Shown: positions 1 through 10,984 of the stretch, one piece after another | How the letters are laid out: every line of letters starts with the position of its first letter | Position numbering within the stretch: the stretch's first letter is position 1 | Assembly: GCA_900208305.1 (NCBI GenBank) | Contig: OAPG01000010.1 | Coordinates: 248,001 to 312,000 of the forward strand | Source of the DNA: Melanopsichium pennsylvanicum | Taxonomy: Eukaryota; Basidiomycota; Ustilaginomycetes; Ustilaginales | DNA: 64,000 bases | Direction: 5' to 3' | Notes under the pieces: model-generated | Told to the model about the DNA's origin: nothing | Database searches by the model: none | The model's input: the letters and a program-made list of their open reading frames with translations, nothing else | Position numbers and translations under genes: made by a program

Positions 1-953
1 GGCAAGACGGAAAGGTGGACTTTGAGGAATACCCTCGCGCGGCCCCCCGGACTGGCAAGCGCACAGGCAGCCTTCGTATGCCGGAGTATGGAAGCAGTTC
101 CCGCCAGTCTTCGAGTGCTGAAGCTCAACCTGCTGGTGAGCGTCACCAGAGAACATCAAGCGATATACTCGAGGATCTTCTACAGCAAACGGGTCCGAAC
201 TGGAGACCCTCTCAGATGGAGTTTTATGGCTCAGGAATGTTTTCAGACAATCCAAGTTTGTCGCCCAAGGAGGGCGACGAGAGAGGTCGTTACTACGCGA
301 ATGTTCCGTACCACAAAGGATTGCCTATCTTTTTCCCCGCTGATGATACGTCGACGCTAGAGAAAGCGAATCAAGCTGCCCGAGATTACGGCGCCTTTTG
401 GCTGATTGGACCTACCAGCTCCCAACCTCCAGAAACAATTTCATATTTGTACAACAAGGGCGGGAAGATCGATCCAGGGAGCAATGAGGTCTTCCAACAT
501 GTTCTGGACATGCGCCAAGCTGAAATTGTTCACGGTCCGGTAACAAAGGCTCTCATGTTCGGCCCTGACTTTGATCGTCGTCAGCCTAGGCATGGTCGCA
601 TCCTCGGATCCTTGAGGAAATCACCCTGGAAAACTCCGCGCTGGGACGAGGTGGCTCGAGACGCTGAGCGAATCCAGATCGATGCATTCGATCACAACAC
701 GCCAATCGATCACAACATGCTAGTCGATCATTACAAGCAGCAACTGCCGGAGATCTGGTCCAAGCTCAACCAAAAAGGAATGCTGGTTGTGGTCGAAGGT
801 TCAAGAGAGACTGGCTATGCGCTCAAAGCCTCGGGTAAGTTGCTTTACAAAGTCCTCAAAACGTAGATTCCATGACAAAAACGGCTTGACTGCCGTATAG
901 GCTCCTCGTTCGCTTTTCTTAACGTCGGTTTCCGCTCGTTGATCCTTTCTTGA
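1..953 (+). CDS. Partial gene, unrecognised protein (effector-like, 3' part)
   Basis: The reading frame is open to the left edge, so the 5' end and any signal peptide lie outside the window. Exon 1 runs to 834, where a consensus GTAAGT donor begins. A 66-nt intron (835-900) ends in TAG, and a short last exon (901-953) adds a Gly-Ser-Ser-Phe start and closes at TGA. Without splicing the frame would stop at 866 in a lysine-rich tail, so the spliced form is preferred. The visible 300 or so residues are hydrophilic and lack any family I recognise. A Gly-Tyr-Ala-Leu-Lys motif just before the splice and a hydrophobic Phe-Ala-Phe-Leu-Asn end suggest a folded C-terminal segment. Neighbouring small secreted genes make a secreted effector-type role plausible, but this is inference. 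It could equally be an ordinary lineage-specific protein. Confidence 0.65.
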
Positions 954-2086
954 TCATTCCGAGAATAGACCTTTGTTGTAGTTAGGTGGCTTCAGAGACG
1001 CCTCGATCGACTGAATCAATCAACACTTCATGTTTTCTCTGCAATGTGACTAAAAGCCTTTAGAAGAGGGCTGAGACAACACACTCCACTGTGCAAGGCT
1101 TGAAGAATGTATTTATTCGGTGAGAGAGATGATAGGTACAAAGTTGAAACGAAGAGCTGTCAATCATGGCATTGCTACCCATCTTTGTGGTCAATCGTTT
1201 GTTCGCCGGTCATTTGTTCAATCTGTAGCCTTTCTCCAAGGGATTTCCATGTATGCCGCATTCCAAGTGATGACAGTGAAAGGAGAGCGTTCCTGCTCCA
1301 ATCGAGTTTGATGAGCGTCCATGTGAACGAAAGCGTGCCTGCACCAGTGTGTTTCAATATTTCTATGTGATTTTGACGGGTAGCCACACGAAAATTATGT
1401 TAGGGAGATTTCGAGACGCTATGAGTTCGATTTTGGCGTTGAGTTCAGCCTCGGCAAATGAGTTCGGTAGAGCTTCTGCATGACCCTGCATGAAGTCATC
1501 TCATCCCCGTAACCTTTGGCAGAGAGAAGTCATGGAGCTGACGTGAGATATGTTTGCCCAACCCAGTCTACCCACTCGGAACCGAATAATCTGTAAATGA
1601 ATAAGCATGACTTGAGTAAAAATGATCACGAGACGCGAGCCAAATTTTCGCGGAAGTTCAAAGTCAAGTCCCGAGCGATCCCATTCTCATCGTGCTTTCG
1701 AAAAACATAAACGATAAGTTCAATTCTGCAATCACGTTTGACCGAGCTGAGCTCATCCATATTCCTATTTTGTCTCCGGAACCTCACTATTAAATAAGTA
1801 TAAACTAAAGAAGTAATATCCTACCAACCAACCACAGTTGCCCTCCACATCTGCATGTCCGCGGATGCGCAACTCGATCTTCCTTGTCGAACTCAGCGTT
1901 AACTCGTTCAGCGTGTAGTGTCTGCTCCACTCTGAACAGACTCAGTTTATGCTATCTCCGCAGTCTTGCTGTTTTATTGATACATTTTTTTTGGTTATAT
2001 ATATGTGTATATACACCAGCCTGGACAAAGGAAACAACTTGTCACCTTACTTCAGATCGCAACCAGTGCAGTCGAAAAATACAAAC
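954..2086. other. Intergenic region, no gene seen
   Basis: Only short chance frames occur here. A TA-rich stretch at about 1995-2015, some 75-90 nt before the ATG at 2087, could supply the TATA function of the downstream reductase gene. I see nothing else. Confidence 0.5.
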
Positions 2087-2950
2087 ATGGCATCAGCACC
2101 TCCTCGCTCCGTCGTCGTCACAGGCGCGAACAAAGGTATTGGCTTTGAAGCCGTCCAGCAACTTGCTCAAAAGCTATCGGGCAGTATCATCTACCTCACC
2201 GCCCGCTCGCAAGCCAACGGAGATGGTGCAATTCAAAAAATGAAGGACAGTTTCCCTAATCACAACTTTGCGAACGTTCGAGTCCTCCTCCTCGAAATCC
2301 TCGACTCTTCCTCCATCGAACAAGCCGTCACAAAAGTCAAAGAAGAATGCGGTACGCTTGATGTCTTGCTCCACAACAGCGGTATCGCGCAGTCAGGTGG
2401 CGATCCTGGCGCAGAGCAAATCTTTGACGTCAATGTTCGCGCCGCCAAAGCAACCATTGACGCGTTTGCTACCATCTTGACCAAAGACACTGGCAAGGTT
2501 ATCGTTGTGTCTTCAGAAGTTGGCACATGGTCTACCGCTGCGATGGAGCAGAAACTGCAGGACAAGCTGCTCGACAGCAAGAATGCATCTTGGGACCAAG
2601 TCAACGCTTGGATCAACGACTGGCAGCGTTACAAGCAAGGTCAAGACGGCGTGCAAGAGTCTTGGACCCCCATTGATCCAATGGCCAGCTCTGGCTATGG
2701 TGTCAGCAAAGCGTTGTTGAATGCCTATTTACAGCACTATGCTCTGCAGAGCAATGCACCAAAAGTTGCTGTGGTCTGCCCTGGCTACTGTGCAACAGAG
2801 CTCAACAACTGGTCCGGCCCCCGCTCTGCAGCGCAAGGCGGCGAAAGTGTCACCTGGCCCATCTTCAACGACTTCAAGAGCGGTCACTTTTATCAGGATG
2901 GTATCGATAAGCCATTCAGTGCCGCCATACCTCAGGAGTTCAAATCTTAA
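2087..2950 (+). CDS. Short-chain dehydrogenase/reductase, carbonyl reductase-like
   Basis: This 287-residue protein is a classical SDR. It has the Rossmann glycine motif TGANKGIG at residues 12-19, an HNSG motif in place of NNAG in the fourth strand region, a catalytic serine region (VVSSEVG) and the Tyr-x-x-x-Lys pair in GYGVSK. The order matches NADPH-dependent carbonyl reductases, which reduce aldehydes, ketones or quinones in the cytosol. The frame is open upstream, but 2087 is the first methionine giving a normal SDR N terminus, and no signal peptide is present. A long insert between the serine and tyrosine motifs is typical of the carbonyl reductase subgroup. It converges with the P450 gene at 3259-5046. 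A shared pathway is possible but unproven, and the substrate cannot be told from sequence. Confidence 0.88.
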   Translation: MASAPPRSVVVTGANKGIGFEAVQQLAQKLSGSIIYLTARSQANGDGAIQKMKDSFPNHNFANVRVLLLEILDSSSIEQAVTKVKEECGTLDVLLHNSGIAQSGGDPGAEQIFDVNVRAAKATIDAFATILTKDTGKVIVVSSEVGTWSTAAMEQKLQDKLLDSKNASWDQVNAWINDWQRYKQGQDGVQESWTPIDPMASSGYGVSKALLNAYLQHYALQSNAPKVAVVCPGYCATELNNWSGPRSAAQGGESVTWPIFNDFKSGHFYQDGIDKPFSAAIPQEFKS

Positions 2951-3258
2951 GCGCTCGTATCTCGACAACACGGTTCATCTCGTGCTGAAAGGAAACTTGT
3001 ATGTTGCAAGTTGGTGAATAGGGTGTTAACCAGACTCAGATTGGTCGCGTGCGGTCCGAACTTCTCGGAGTGCCCAGACATCCATTTTAGTCAATGAAAA
3101 TTGGCGATAGGCTGCTGCTGGAGATCGTATTGTATCTGACCAGCAGATTGGCAGAGTAATACCAGAGCTTTTACTATCACTGCGACACGCCTTACCTTTC
3201 AGCCTGCTTCCGCTTCATCAAAAAAGTGAGACATTAGATTGTGCAAGATGGACAAGTA

Positions 3259-5046
3259 TCAGATTGCGTTGAGAGGAACCAGCTCAACGTGAAGATTCTG
3301 TGAGTGAGAAAAAGAAGATTGAGACCGATGGATGAGCTGTCAGTTATGGTCTAACTGTATAAGGCGATATCGGTTCTTAAGAAAACAGTAACTTACGTGA
3401 GCTTCGAGGAACCATGCGCTCCTGCCTTGGAAAAAGGGCTGATTCACGCCTGCACCCTTCATTGCTTGATGAGCCGCTTCTTGAGGGTCAATTGCTGGCT
3501 TTTTGATATCGTACTTGAGCATGATTTCTGGTATGATCTTGGAGAGCTCCATCAAGCTGATATTCTTACCGATGCAGGCACGCGATCCACAGCCAAACGT
3601 CATGTTGAAGCGCTCCATCGCTTTCCTTCCCTCTTCCCCTCCTTCAAGCCACCTTTCTGGACGGTAAATGTCGGCATCGGCGCCAAAGGCTTCGCTGTTA
3701 CGGTGAAGCACGTACGGACTAATCCCCACGGTAGTGCCAGCAGGGATTGGGTGTGGGATCTTTCCGATCACCGCGCCTCCTTGGGGCACGTAGCGTGGCA
3801 GATCCATCGAAATGGGCGGAGAGAGGCGCAATGCTTCCTTGATACATGCTTGGAGATATGCAAGCTGGGAACCCTTGGCATACTTGACGGGAGTACGCAG
3901 ATTGCCACAGCCGACGGCATCATTGATTTCTCGACGCAGCTTGGCGTAGCAGCGAGGGTTGTCCAGAAGATAGCCGAAGAAGATGGTGAGGGATGTGGCT
4001 GTGGTGTCGGAGCCGGCGGACATGACAGATGATGCCAAGAAGAGGACTTGCTTCATTGGATACTTTTGTTTGGTGTCAGGATCTTTTGCATTCATGAAGT
4101 TTGTGAGCATGTCGGGACGAGATGCCATGCCTCCATTTTCCTCCACCTCTGCGTATCGAGTTTGAATTCTCGACGTAGTCTTGTCACCGATGACCTTTCC
4201 ACCGGGCTGACCTGTCACTCTGGGAAACAGCCACAAGATCCATGAAGATAGCAAAGGCAAGCATCCAGCTACCGCTCCCCACTGCGAGAGGTTCAACACA
4301 CCGGTCAAAAACTTCTCATCATCCTTGCCCCTGTGGAGAAGGTTGAATGATTGACCGAAAGCAAGCTCGCCAACCACGTCCATGGCAAAATAATGGAACC
4401 AAGGATCTATTCTGATAGCTTTCGTCCTTGTCTTTTTGCTTCCAATCCGTTCTTCCACTACGGACTGCGTCTCGACCAGCTCATCCAATCGCTTGAGCAG
4501 CAGCTCGGAGATGTCCTCGACATATTCTTCGAGTTTGACAAGACTGTTCATGCTATACGCGCTCGCAACGGCTCGGCGGCGCTTGCTGTGCTGATGCGGG
4601 TCACGCTCGCTGAAGATGGACGGGTGAGCCTTGAAGACTTGGAATGATCGATAAAAGTTGGACTTGCGGAATTTGCTGGAGATGCCGTCAGAGAGACTGT
4701 AGATCGAATTCATTGCCGAGGGGTCAGAGAACGACAAATGAGTTGGACCAATGCGTACGGCATCGCCATGCTGTTGATGAAGGACGTAGAGGGCCGATGC
4801 GTAATCACCTTGTAATGCGTGCCAAAAGCGCCAGAATGGGATGCCTAGGCGGGCGGATAGCGGACCTGGGTATCGAGATAGCGGCGAAATAGCAAAGTTG
4901 TAGGCCATCCATCCTGACAGAAAGATGAATGTGCCTATGAAGAGCTGCATCAGAAAAGAGAGACCGGAAAGGAATGTGAAGACGGTCTTCGCAATGACCC
5001 CCACAAGGGAGCTCTCGACGGCGTCGGTATGGAGTGCCGTAGTCAT
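3259..5046 (-). CDS. Cytochrome P450 monooxygenase (two exons)
   Basis: The model is complement(join(3259..3297,3397..5046)), 562 residues. An N-terminal hydrophobic anchor (residues about 20-45) is followed by a proline-rich hinge (RYPGP), the I-helix oxygen-binding motif AGSDTT, the K-helix ExxR in KEALR, the PERW motif, and the heme-binding loop FGCGSRACIG with Cys 491 as the thiolate ligand. A GTAAGT donor follows the codon for His 550. A 99-nt intron with a CTGAC branch site ends in CACAG, and the last exon gives a normal P450 end, VELVPL. Reading through instead yields an atypical tail. The overall pattern resembles the fungal pisatin demethylase-type E-class P450s, an ER-bound monooxygenase needing a P450 reductase. 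The substrate is unknown. It is tail-to-tail with the SDR at 2087-2950. Confidence 0.92.
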
Positions 5047-5167
5047 GCTGCGTTGTTGTGCGGTCGAGTGACTGTATGGCAGAGTTGAAGGAAGGCTCCG
5101 GTCAAGCGGGCTGGATGAATGTGTAGCAAGAGGGGACGGTCCCTACTAGCCAGGAAAGAAGGCAGGA

Positions 5168-5174
5168 CTATATA
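5168..5174 (-). promoter_or_regulatory. Possible TATA box of the P450 gene
   Basis: On the minus strand the sequence reads TATATAG about 120 nt before the ATG at 5046. Position and sequence suit a core promoter; there is no direct evidence of the start site. Confidence 0.35.
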
Positions 5175-6607
5175 CTTTCCGAGTGTGGGAACGATCTTGC
5201 GGGACCGCCTCTCGGTTCAGCACATCGTCTTGTGACTGTCTCATGAGCGCAGCTGGATGCGGGGTCAGTGCCTTCTGTGTTATTGTCGGTCGGAGCCCAG
5301 AGCGCTTTCCAACCCGGGACGCCGACAGCAATTCGACAGTACGTCCAAAAGCACCGCACCTCATCATGTTGACAGCAAGGAATCAAACCCGCCGATCTCC
5401 AAGTGTGCAATACGAGTGTCAAGTGGAATGACTAAAGAGTGCTGTACGGGTGCAATGAGAGTGTGGGGTGCATAAAGGTAAGTCTGTCAAGCAACGCCAA
5501 AGAAATGCCGACATTTCCAGACCGGAGCGTGAAGAACTGCAGACCCTCTCGTGCGACACGTGGTGACATCGCCTGTCTGCATATCAGTGTTTGCCTATAC
5601 CGACTCTTTCCCCCTTAATTCATTCGGATTTTATCTATATTTATATTTATATTTATATTTACTTTATTGTATTTTTCCCTCACGATTGCTCGATGAGTAC
5701 GCTCAGTTTAACACTTCTAGGATCCGGCTCGGTGTCAAACGTGGCGACGAATCCATACTGATCTTCATCGAGTGATCGAGTGTGGGTTTATGCAGGGCGC
5801 AGATTCAATTTCTCGGTGGTCACATAGCTACTCATTCATATGCAGGTGGCTTTTGACAAGTTTCACGCCCGTTGCTACTTACGAATCAGTGTGCAAAGTC
5901 GGGTGGGGCTCGGCATCCTTTCAATGGGCTTCAACAGACCTCGAGCAGGATTAATCTTGCCATCGCACTCAAGGTGCCCAATTTCTGACTCGCAAATTCT
6001 GGTGGCGTCTTGCTCGAAAGCATGTTCTGTATCGACATGAAAGTATCATATTGTAATGCAGCCGGCCCACCCCACCCTCGAGAATCTTCGAGATGCCGGA
6101 AGACAGAAGACACGAGTGTGTCGCTTTCTCAATTATGACTTCCATTGACACCGAGCAGGGGAATTAGCACACTTTCCCGCATGTATGTTGGCCCTGCCGT
6201 TTCTTTCAACAACTGTGAGTGCAAAACTACTGTGTTTTTCTTGAAAAATCCTTCACCTTCACAAAATCTCTCAGTTTGAAGCCTATCGAAAGACTCAGAC
6301 TGCACCCGCTCTGACTGTTTCTGTCCGCTCAAAAAATCAATCCGACGGAAAGGCAAGCCTCCAGGTACCCCTGAATTGAATCTTTCTCTTTCATCCTCGT
6401 TTGCCTGCGTGGCTGACTGGAATATTCCCACATTCACAGGACATACAGCCTTAGTATTGTAAATACATGCGATGATTTGATGGTCAGAGGTACGTAGATA
6501 TGAGCTGGCAAGCGTGAGTGGGTCGACATCAGTGGGTCAATGAAGTCGAGTCATCGCATTTGCCTCGAGCTGCCATGAAAAGATGCATACGGCGGCTCTC
6601 ATCATTC
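5175..6607. other. Intergenic region with a short AT-rich repeat
   Basis: No convincing gene is seen. Around 5636-5665 there is a run of TATATT hexamers. Other open frames are short and without family features. Confidence 0.5.
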
Positions 6608-6615
6608 TATAAAAT
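6608..6615 (+). promoter_or_regulatory. TATA box of the 6690 secreted-protein gene
   Basis: TATAAAAT lies 82 nt before the ATG at 6690, a normal distance for a fungal core promoter, and supports this short frame as a real gene. Confidence 0.5.
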
Positions 6616-6689
6616 CATCGGTTTCGCATCAGTACGCAATTGACCTTCGTCATCAACCACCATCCAACCTTACACCCGTAGTCGGAAGA

Positions 6690-6965
6690 ATGAGATCAAT
6701 CACGTCGAAATTGTGCCTTGCAATCGTCCTCAGCAGCACGTTCGTCGCTGCGGCTCCGCTTGCTCCTCCTGAAGTTTTAGAGAAGGCCGGACAAGAAGCA
6801 AACGAAGGCTTGAAGGTTGCTCTGAACAACGAGTCTCGCATCAAGGCAGCGGAACAAAAACCTCCGAAGAAGCCATATGCTTTTGACTATGATGATCTCC
6901 CCGAAGAGCTGGCCAAGCTACCCAGAATCAAGACCCACAGAGTCAGGGAGCCCATCCCCAAATAA
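6690..6965 (+). CDS. Small secreted protein, candidate effector
   Basis: This 91-residue protein starts with a clear signal peptide: basic n-region, hydrophobic core (LCLAIVLSSTFVAA) and a probable cleavage after the Ala-Ala-Ala near residue 22-24. The remaining 65-70 residues are charged, lysine- and glutamate-rich, without cysteines, and end in a basic proline-containing tail. A TATA box 82 nt upstream supports the start. No family is recognised. Small, lysine-rich, cysteine-free secreted proteins occur among fungal effectors and also among processed secreted peptides; no dibasic repeat array is seen, so a repetitive precursor is unlikely. It sits in the sparse left part of the window with other secreted candidates. 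Confidence 0.72.
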   Translation: MRSITSKLCLAIVLSSTFVAAAPLAPPEVLEKAGQEANEGLKVALNNESRIKAAEQKPPKKPYAFDYDDLPEELAKLPRIKTHRVREPIPK

Positions 6966-8575
6966 ACCGGACAAGTCTCTTGATGCAATCACTGCCTTAT
7001 CGACTTCTATCAGCAAGAAAGATTGATCATCTCATCCAGTCCAATTGTGACAGTCAGATTCAATCGAAAGATGGTCAAAGCTTTCTCATCCAATCATCCC
7101 TCCTTTCCTTTTCGACCTTTGCTGAATGGAGTGTGTCAACTCCAAGGAGTAATGTAAGCCGACAAGGGCAAAATTCCCATCATATTAATTGTATTTGACA
7201 CCATGTCGATGAGAATTTGCGCCACGTGTTGAATATGGACTGCAGTGTAGCTTCATGCAGCCACAGCGAGATGAGTGTTTCATCAGGTCCTGTGTTGACT
7301 GTGCTACAGTATGTATTGCGGCGCTTGATCCAAGTCTTTTGTGAACAGCCTTTTCGCAAATCAATTCTCTAGAGCCTGAATGTAATGCCTCTGCTGGTCA
7401 CGGTCAAGGAGCGTGGGTTGCACATAAGTTCAGCTGCTCTAGTATAATGCTTGAAGTTGCCTGGCCTTTACTTTTTTTGCGATCGGCGTCGTTGCCTCAT
7501 CTTCCAAGGTTCATTTCGATCATCGGAATGAAGTAACCGAAGTGAGAATATGTCAGCAGATATGACCAGTGACTCAATTTGGTGCACCTTAGACGCCAAG
7601 AGATGAAGCACGAAATTGGGTTGGTGCGGACGATTTGTTCGATGTGGAAAAAAGTAAGTTATGCCAGCGTTGACACTTGTGCTATGCTACCGGGAGGTGG
7701 GTTGCAATTTATCTTCATGTTCTCACAGACATGCACGCCCCCTCTGATCTTTCACATCCCGTTGTCTATGTTTTGCTGCGGTAAAAGAATAGATTCAGCA
7801 CCCCTTGCGGTCGTACCTGCTCAAATACATAGTTCCAGCACATTGTGCAGTGGTGGCTGTGCAAATATCGTCAAGGAGACTCTGACATCTGGTACACAAG
7901 ATTAAAATTGCTCACTGTTCAAGTTCCTAAAGCCCCACTCCTTCATCGTCACGACAAAAGATAAGGACAAGCAACTCCATTTTCACAAGTTCTAGCCGTG
8001 AAGGTCTCACTCAACTCTGTCATACTTGCTGCTAATTTGGCATCATCACCGTCACCTAAAGCGACTTGAGTCTCTAGAACCTTATCAGATAGCAGACGAT
8101 ATGAGAGCTTGTGTCAATTATGCTTCGTCACAGATGCAAACCTAGAATCATCCAAAAGCTCAAGGCTGATCGCTTCAAATCCATGAAGTTTTGAGGTCAT
8201 AAAGCGCAACTGTCGGAACCTCGTCAAAGCAACCTTCCTGCAGAGGCTTAAATCGACGTACGCATTTAGAAAAAGGGAAGACGCATCAGCACGCAGCTTA
8301 ATTTCAGTCCCTGTTCGGGATCGAAAGAAGAGCTTTATGGCAGAATCCGCTCTCATTCGAGACGACAGGTTTAAGGCATTTATATATAGTCTTCGTCTTG
8401 ACTTCCAGCAGCTACGTAATAGGGTGAATATTCCCGTAAAGCCTTACTCCACTCAATATCTTCTCGTCGGTGTTGTCCTTTGTACACATGTACCGGCTCA
8501 ACCTCCGAAACAAAAATAAATGAGAAGAGAAATCGTCAGACGCAAGACAAAGAAATTCCGGGAAAAAAAATAATT
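6966..8575. other. Intergenic region, no gene seen
   Basis: Frames of up to about 108 codons occur but have no family features or good context. One perfect GATA-factor box (TTATCAGAT, 8092-8100) lies here without an obvious target gene. Confidence 0.45.
8092..8100 (-). promoter_or_regulatory. Isolated ATCWGATAA box
   Basis: The plus strand reads TTATCAGAT, the reverse complement of ATCTGATAA, the consensus of fungal iron-responsive GATA repressors. No gene is close, so it may be a chance match. Confidence 0.2.
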
Positions 8576-8658
8576 TGACCAGCCTGGGGCTCGAACCCAG
8601 AATCTCCTGATTGACGACGGTATCGTAGTCAGACGCCTTACCATTGGGCCAACCGGCC
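8576..8658 (-). tRNA. tRNA-Arg(ACG) with an 11-nt intron
   Basis: The minus strand folds as a tRNA. The acceptor stem is GGCCGGU paired with GCUGGUC (two G-U pairs), the D arm is GCCCAATGGTAAGGC, the anticodon stem is TCTGA/TCAGG, and the T arm CTGGG-TTCGAGC-CCCAG is perfect. The discriminator base is A at 8576. The anticodon loop is 18 nt rather than 7. Placing the usual intron one base 3' of the anticodon gives anticodon ACG (8624-8626) and an 11-nt intron (8612-8622). The anticodon arm context (GTCTGACTACG..ATCAG) matches eukaryotic tRNA-Arg(ACG). A34 would be edited to inosine to read CGU, CGC and CGA. TTTGACC downstream of the gene is T-poor, so the terminator is unclear. Confidence 0.9.
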
Positions 8659-10375
8659 AACATGTTCGTTCAGAGAAATATAGTATATATATGCTCACTT
8701 TCTGCTGAAATACCTTAGCTAATGTATCCCAGTACCATGGGACGTTCCATTGCCTGTGATATAAAAAGATACTGTTACCAGGTATTGTAGGATACACAGA
8801 CCATGTCTCACAGTATCATAGGGTAGAGCTAATACACTCAGAAAATTTTAAGAGAGGCCCCCACAAACACTGAATCCACATCCAGATCATTCCAACATGT
8901 GCGTGACCAACCCAACAGGCTGGAAATCTCTTGAATCCTTCCGCCTGCATCATCCATGTCTTCTTAAGAGGAATGGAGAGTAGCACAATATAGAGACGTC
9001 TGCTGCCAGGTTATGAATTGCAGAGATGATGGTGTAAAGACAAGAGGAAACAACAAACAATGAGAAGAATGACTATAAATGGCACCTGGCATTGGTGCAT
9101 GTGCAACACATGAAGTGAGCACATGAAAATGACAAAAGGAGAAAAGGCCTTTCACAAGAGTGAGTGCATGACAAAATGAAAGAAAATGCAAATTTGTTGA
9201 CAGATCCCCTCGAAAAGGTGCTTTGTCTCAGCAACCTGGTTCAGAAGAGTATAATTGTGTCAACAATTATGCCAAAAAGGTCTCAAAGTCTATGGAACTC
9301 CCTGTATAGCCAGGGTTCATATTTCAAGAATTTCCGATGTGCACTGTGATTTCTGGTGCGGTTTATGGGCTTTCACAGACAATACTGGACAGCTATAGGA
9401 CGTCCAAGAACCATCAACTCCCGCTGTCACAGGCTCTGACTTAGCTTTTGCACAACTTACATTTCAACATTGCATGTTTACTTTCTGTTGCAATTGTGTT
9501 TGCGATTAGATCAACAAACGTTTGCGGCTCAGCTGTCTATGACCAAGTACAACAAGGCAGAAATTATGGCTCAGCATGTTTGGTGTGATGCAACCCTCGA
9601 ACTCAATTGTGAATGAGAATACATGTGAGTGGTAGCGTTGACAATGGGCATCCGACGTTTGGTGGGTCTCGATACCTAGTTGACAAGGAGGACGTCCGAA
9701 AATCCCTCCGAGGGCACGATTTGTCATTCACATGACTACGATGTGCTTTCCATTCCGCGCCACAGAACCTGGAGAATGTCCAACGAGCTTGACTCTCATA
9801 CTGCAGTACTCGAAGAAACCATGTGAAGTCGGGGCTGAGCACGAAGACTTCCATCGGTATTCTCGGTGGGCCGTGAGTGGTTGATCAACAAAAATTGCCC
9901 TATGATACTAATGTCGTTTTTGCGGCGGTTGACTGTGGGCTGACAAATGATTCATTGTGGTAATGGAGTGGCATCAGCAACTTGTTGAGTGTTGTGGTGG
10001 GTACGTCGATGTGCTTTTGCTCAAGTTGAAGCTAGTCTGATGAACAGGTCAGTGTGATGATCGAGTTCCACTAGCAACTTATTAAGTGTTGTAGTGGGTA
10101 TACCGTGATGGGTGTTGATGGTTGTTGGTGTGCATACGAATGTTTCATTTGTATGTCTTTTGCTCTTATCTTACAGTCTCCCTTTGGCTCAAATTACCCT
10201 GTTCTCTGACTGCACGCTGAGGACTCGCCGAGGCTATCAAAAGTACAGACATTGCCCGCTTTCTTTCGACTTTACTTCCATATCCCTGACTATCCCACTC
10301 TTTTGTGCAAAAACCAGTCTCTGAAGAAACATCCTTGGTTTCTCAATCAACAGACCAGACACCTTTCCTTCAACG
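8659..10375. other. Intergenic region with a diverged 28-bp direct repeat
   Basis: No gene is seen. Two 28-bp copies at 9976-10003 and 10073-10100 differ at three positions. The last 50 nt before 10376 are pyrimidine-rich, as in fungal 5' leaders. Confidence 0.45.
9976..10100 (+). repeat. Pair of 28-bp direct repeats, 97 bp apart
   Basis: Copies at 9976-10003 and 10073-10100 match at 25 of 28 positions, starting AGCAACTT and ending GTGGGTA. All three differences are G in the first copy and A in the second. Confidence 0.6.
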
Positions 10376-10984
10376 ATGCGATATCTACCATTTTTATTCC
10401 TATGCTCCATCCTTGCCATTACCCTGACAAATGCAGCCCCCTTAGGAAGCCCTCCCCCCGATATCGTAGAGCCATTGCTCGAAACCCACCCGGAGTCGAT
10501 CAAGGTTGGAGGCTCCTCTAAATTTTTGCGGAAATTTGTCTCCAAATTTCACCGTACCAAGGCTTCTGATCAATCTGTGCGCAAGCTCACCACTGCCGAT
10601 GGGATTGACGTTGCAGGTAGTTCGACCCATTCTCGAACTGGATACGAGCGCTTTAAACTTTCACCCGACCATGCGATCAACGACTTGCCCCCCAGAATGA
10701 GAATTCCCGACTCACCAGAGACTCAAAGACGTGAGGAAGAATTGGAATTGATGGCCGGAATCGAGGCTTCACGTGGTTCGAGTGGCATCGATCAGAGGTG
10801 GGTCGATGCCGCCTTCGCCAAAGAAAAACGGCGTTACGCCTTAGCAAGCTCACCTCGTCGCGGCACGGACTCACGCCAAAGGGTGAATGACAATTCGTAC
10901 GAATCGAGCCCTTCTGACCTCTCCGAAACACCAATTCAAAGGATGAGGGCGCGTCCAGAAGGCATGGGTTGGAAGTACGACTAG
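10376..10984 (+). CDS. Secreted protein of unknown function, candidate effector
   Basis: The 202-residue product begins with a strong signal peptide (MRYLPFLFLCSILAITLTNA) with likely cleavage at Ala 20/21. The mature part is hydrophilic, serine- and arginine-rich, and has no cysteine and no membrane segment, so it is probably disordered in part. A Lys-Phe-Leu-Arg-Lys-Phe-Val patch follows shortly after the signal peptide. No family is recognised. The gene has no intron, and its signal peptide ends in the same Ala-Ala-Pro-Leu style as the 6690 gene, which may reflect common signal-peptide composition and not common descent. The neighbour on the right is the convergent HapX gene. A role outside the cell, possibly in the host, is inference. 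Confidence 0.75.
   Translation: MRYLPFLFLCSILAITLTNAAPLGSPPPDIVEPLLETHPESIKVGGSSKFLRKFVSKFHRTKASDQSVRKLTTADGIDVAGSSTHSRTGYERFKLSPDHAINDLPPRMRIPDSPETQRREEELELMAGIEASRGSSGIDQRWVDAAFAKEKRRYALASSPRRGTDSRQRVNDNSYESSPSDLSETPIQRMRARPEGMGWKYD

Noticed and set aside
1884..2243. 119-codon frame overlapping the SDR start
   Set aside because: It is a different frame over a well-supported SDR gene and has no family features.
5168..5422. tRNA-like sequence on the minus strand near 5335-5430
   Set aside because: It has a GGGTTTGATTCC stretch, but the flanking arms do not pair and no anticodon stem could be formed.
7579..7905. 108-codon frame in the empty region
   Set aside because: No signal peptide, family feature or promoter; composition looks random.
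8412..8797. Frames across the tRNA gene with an AGWPNGKASDYD motif
   Set aside because: These are translations of the tRNA-Arg gene, a known source of false peptides.
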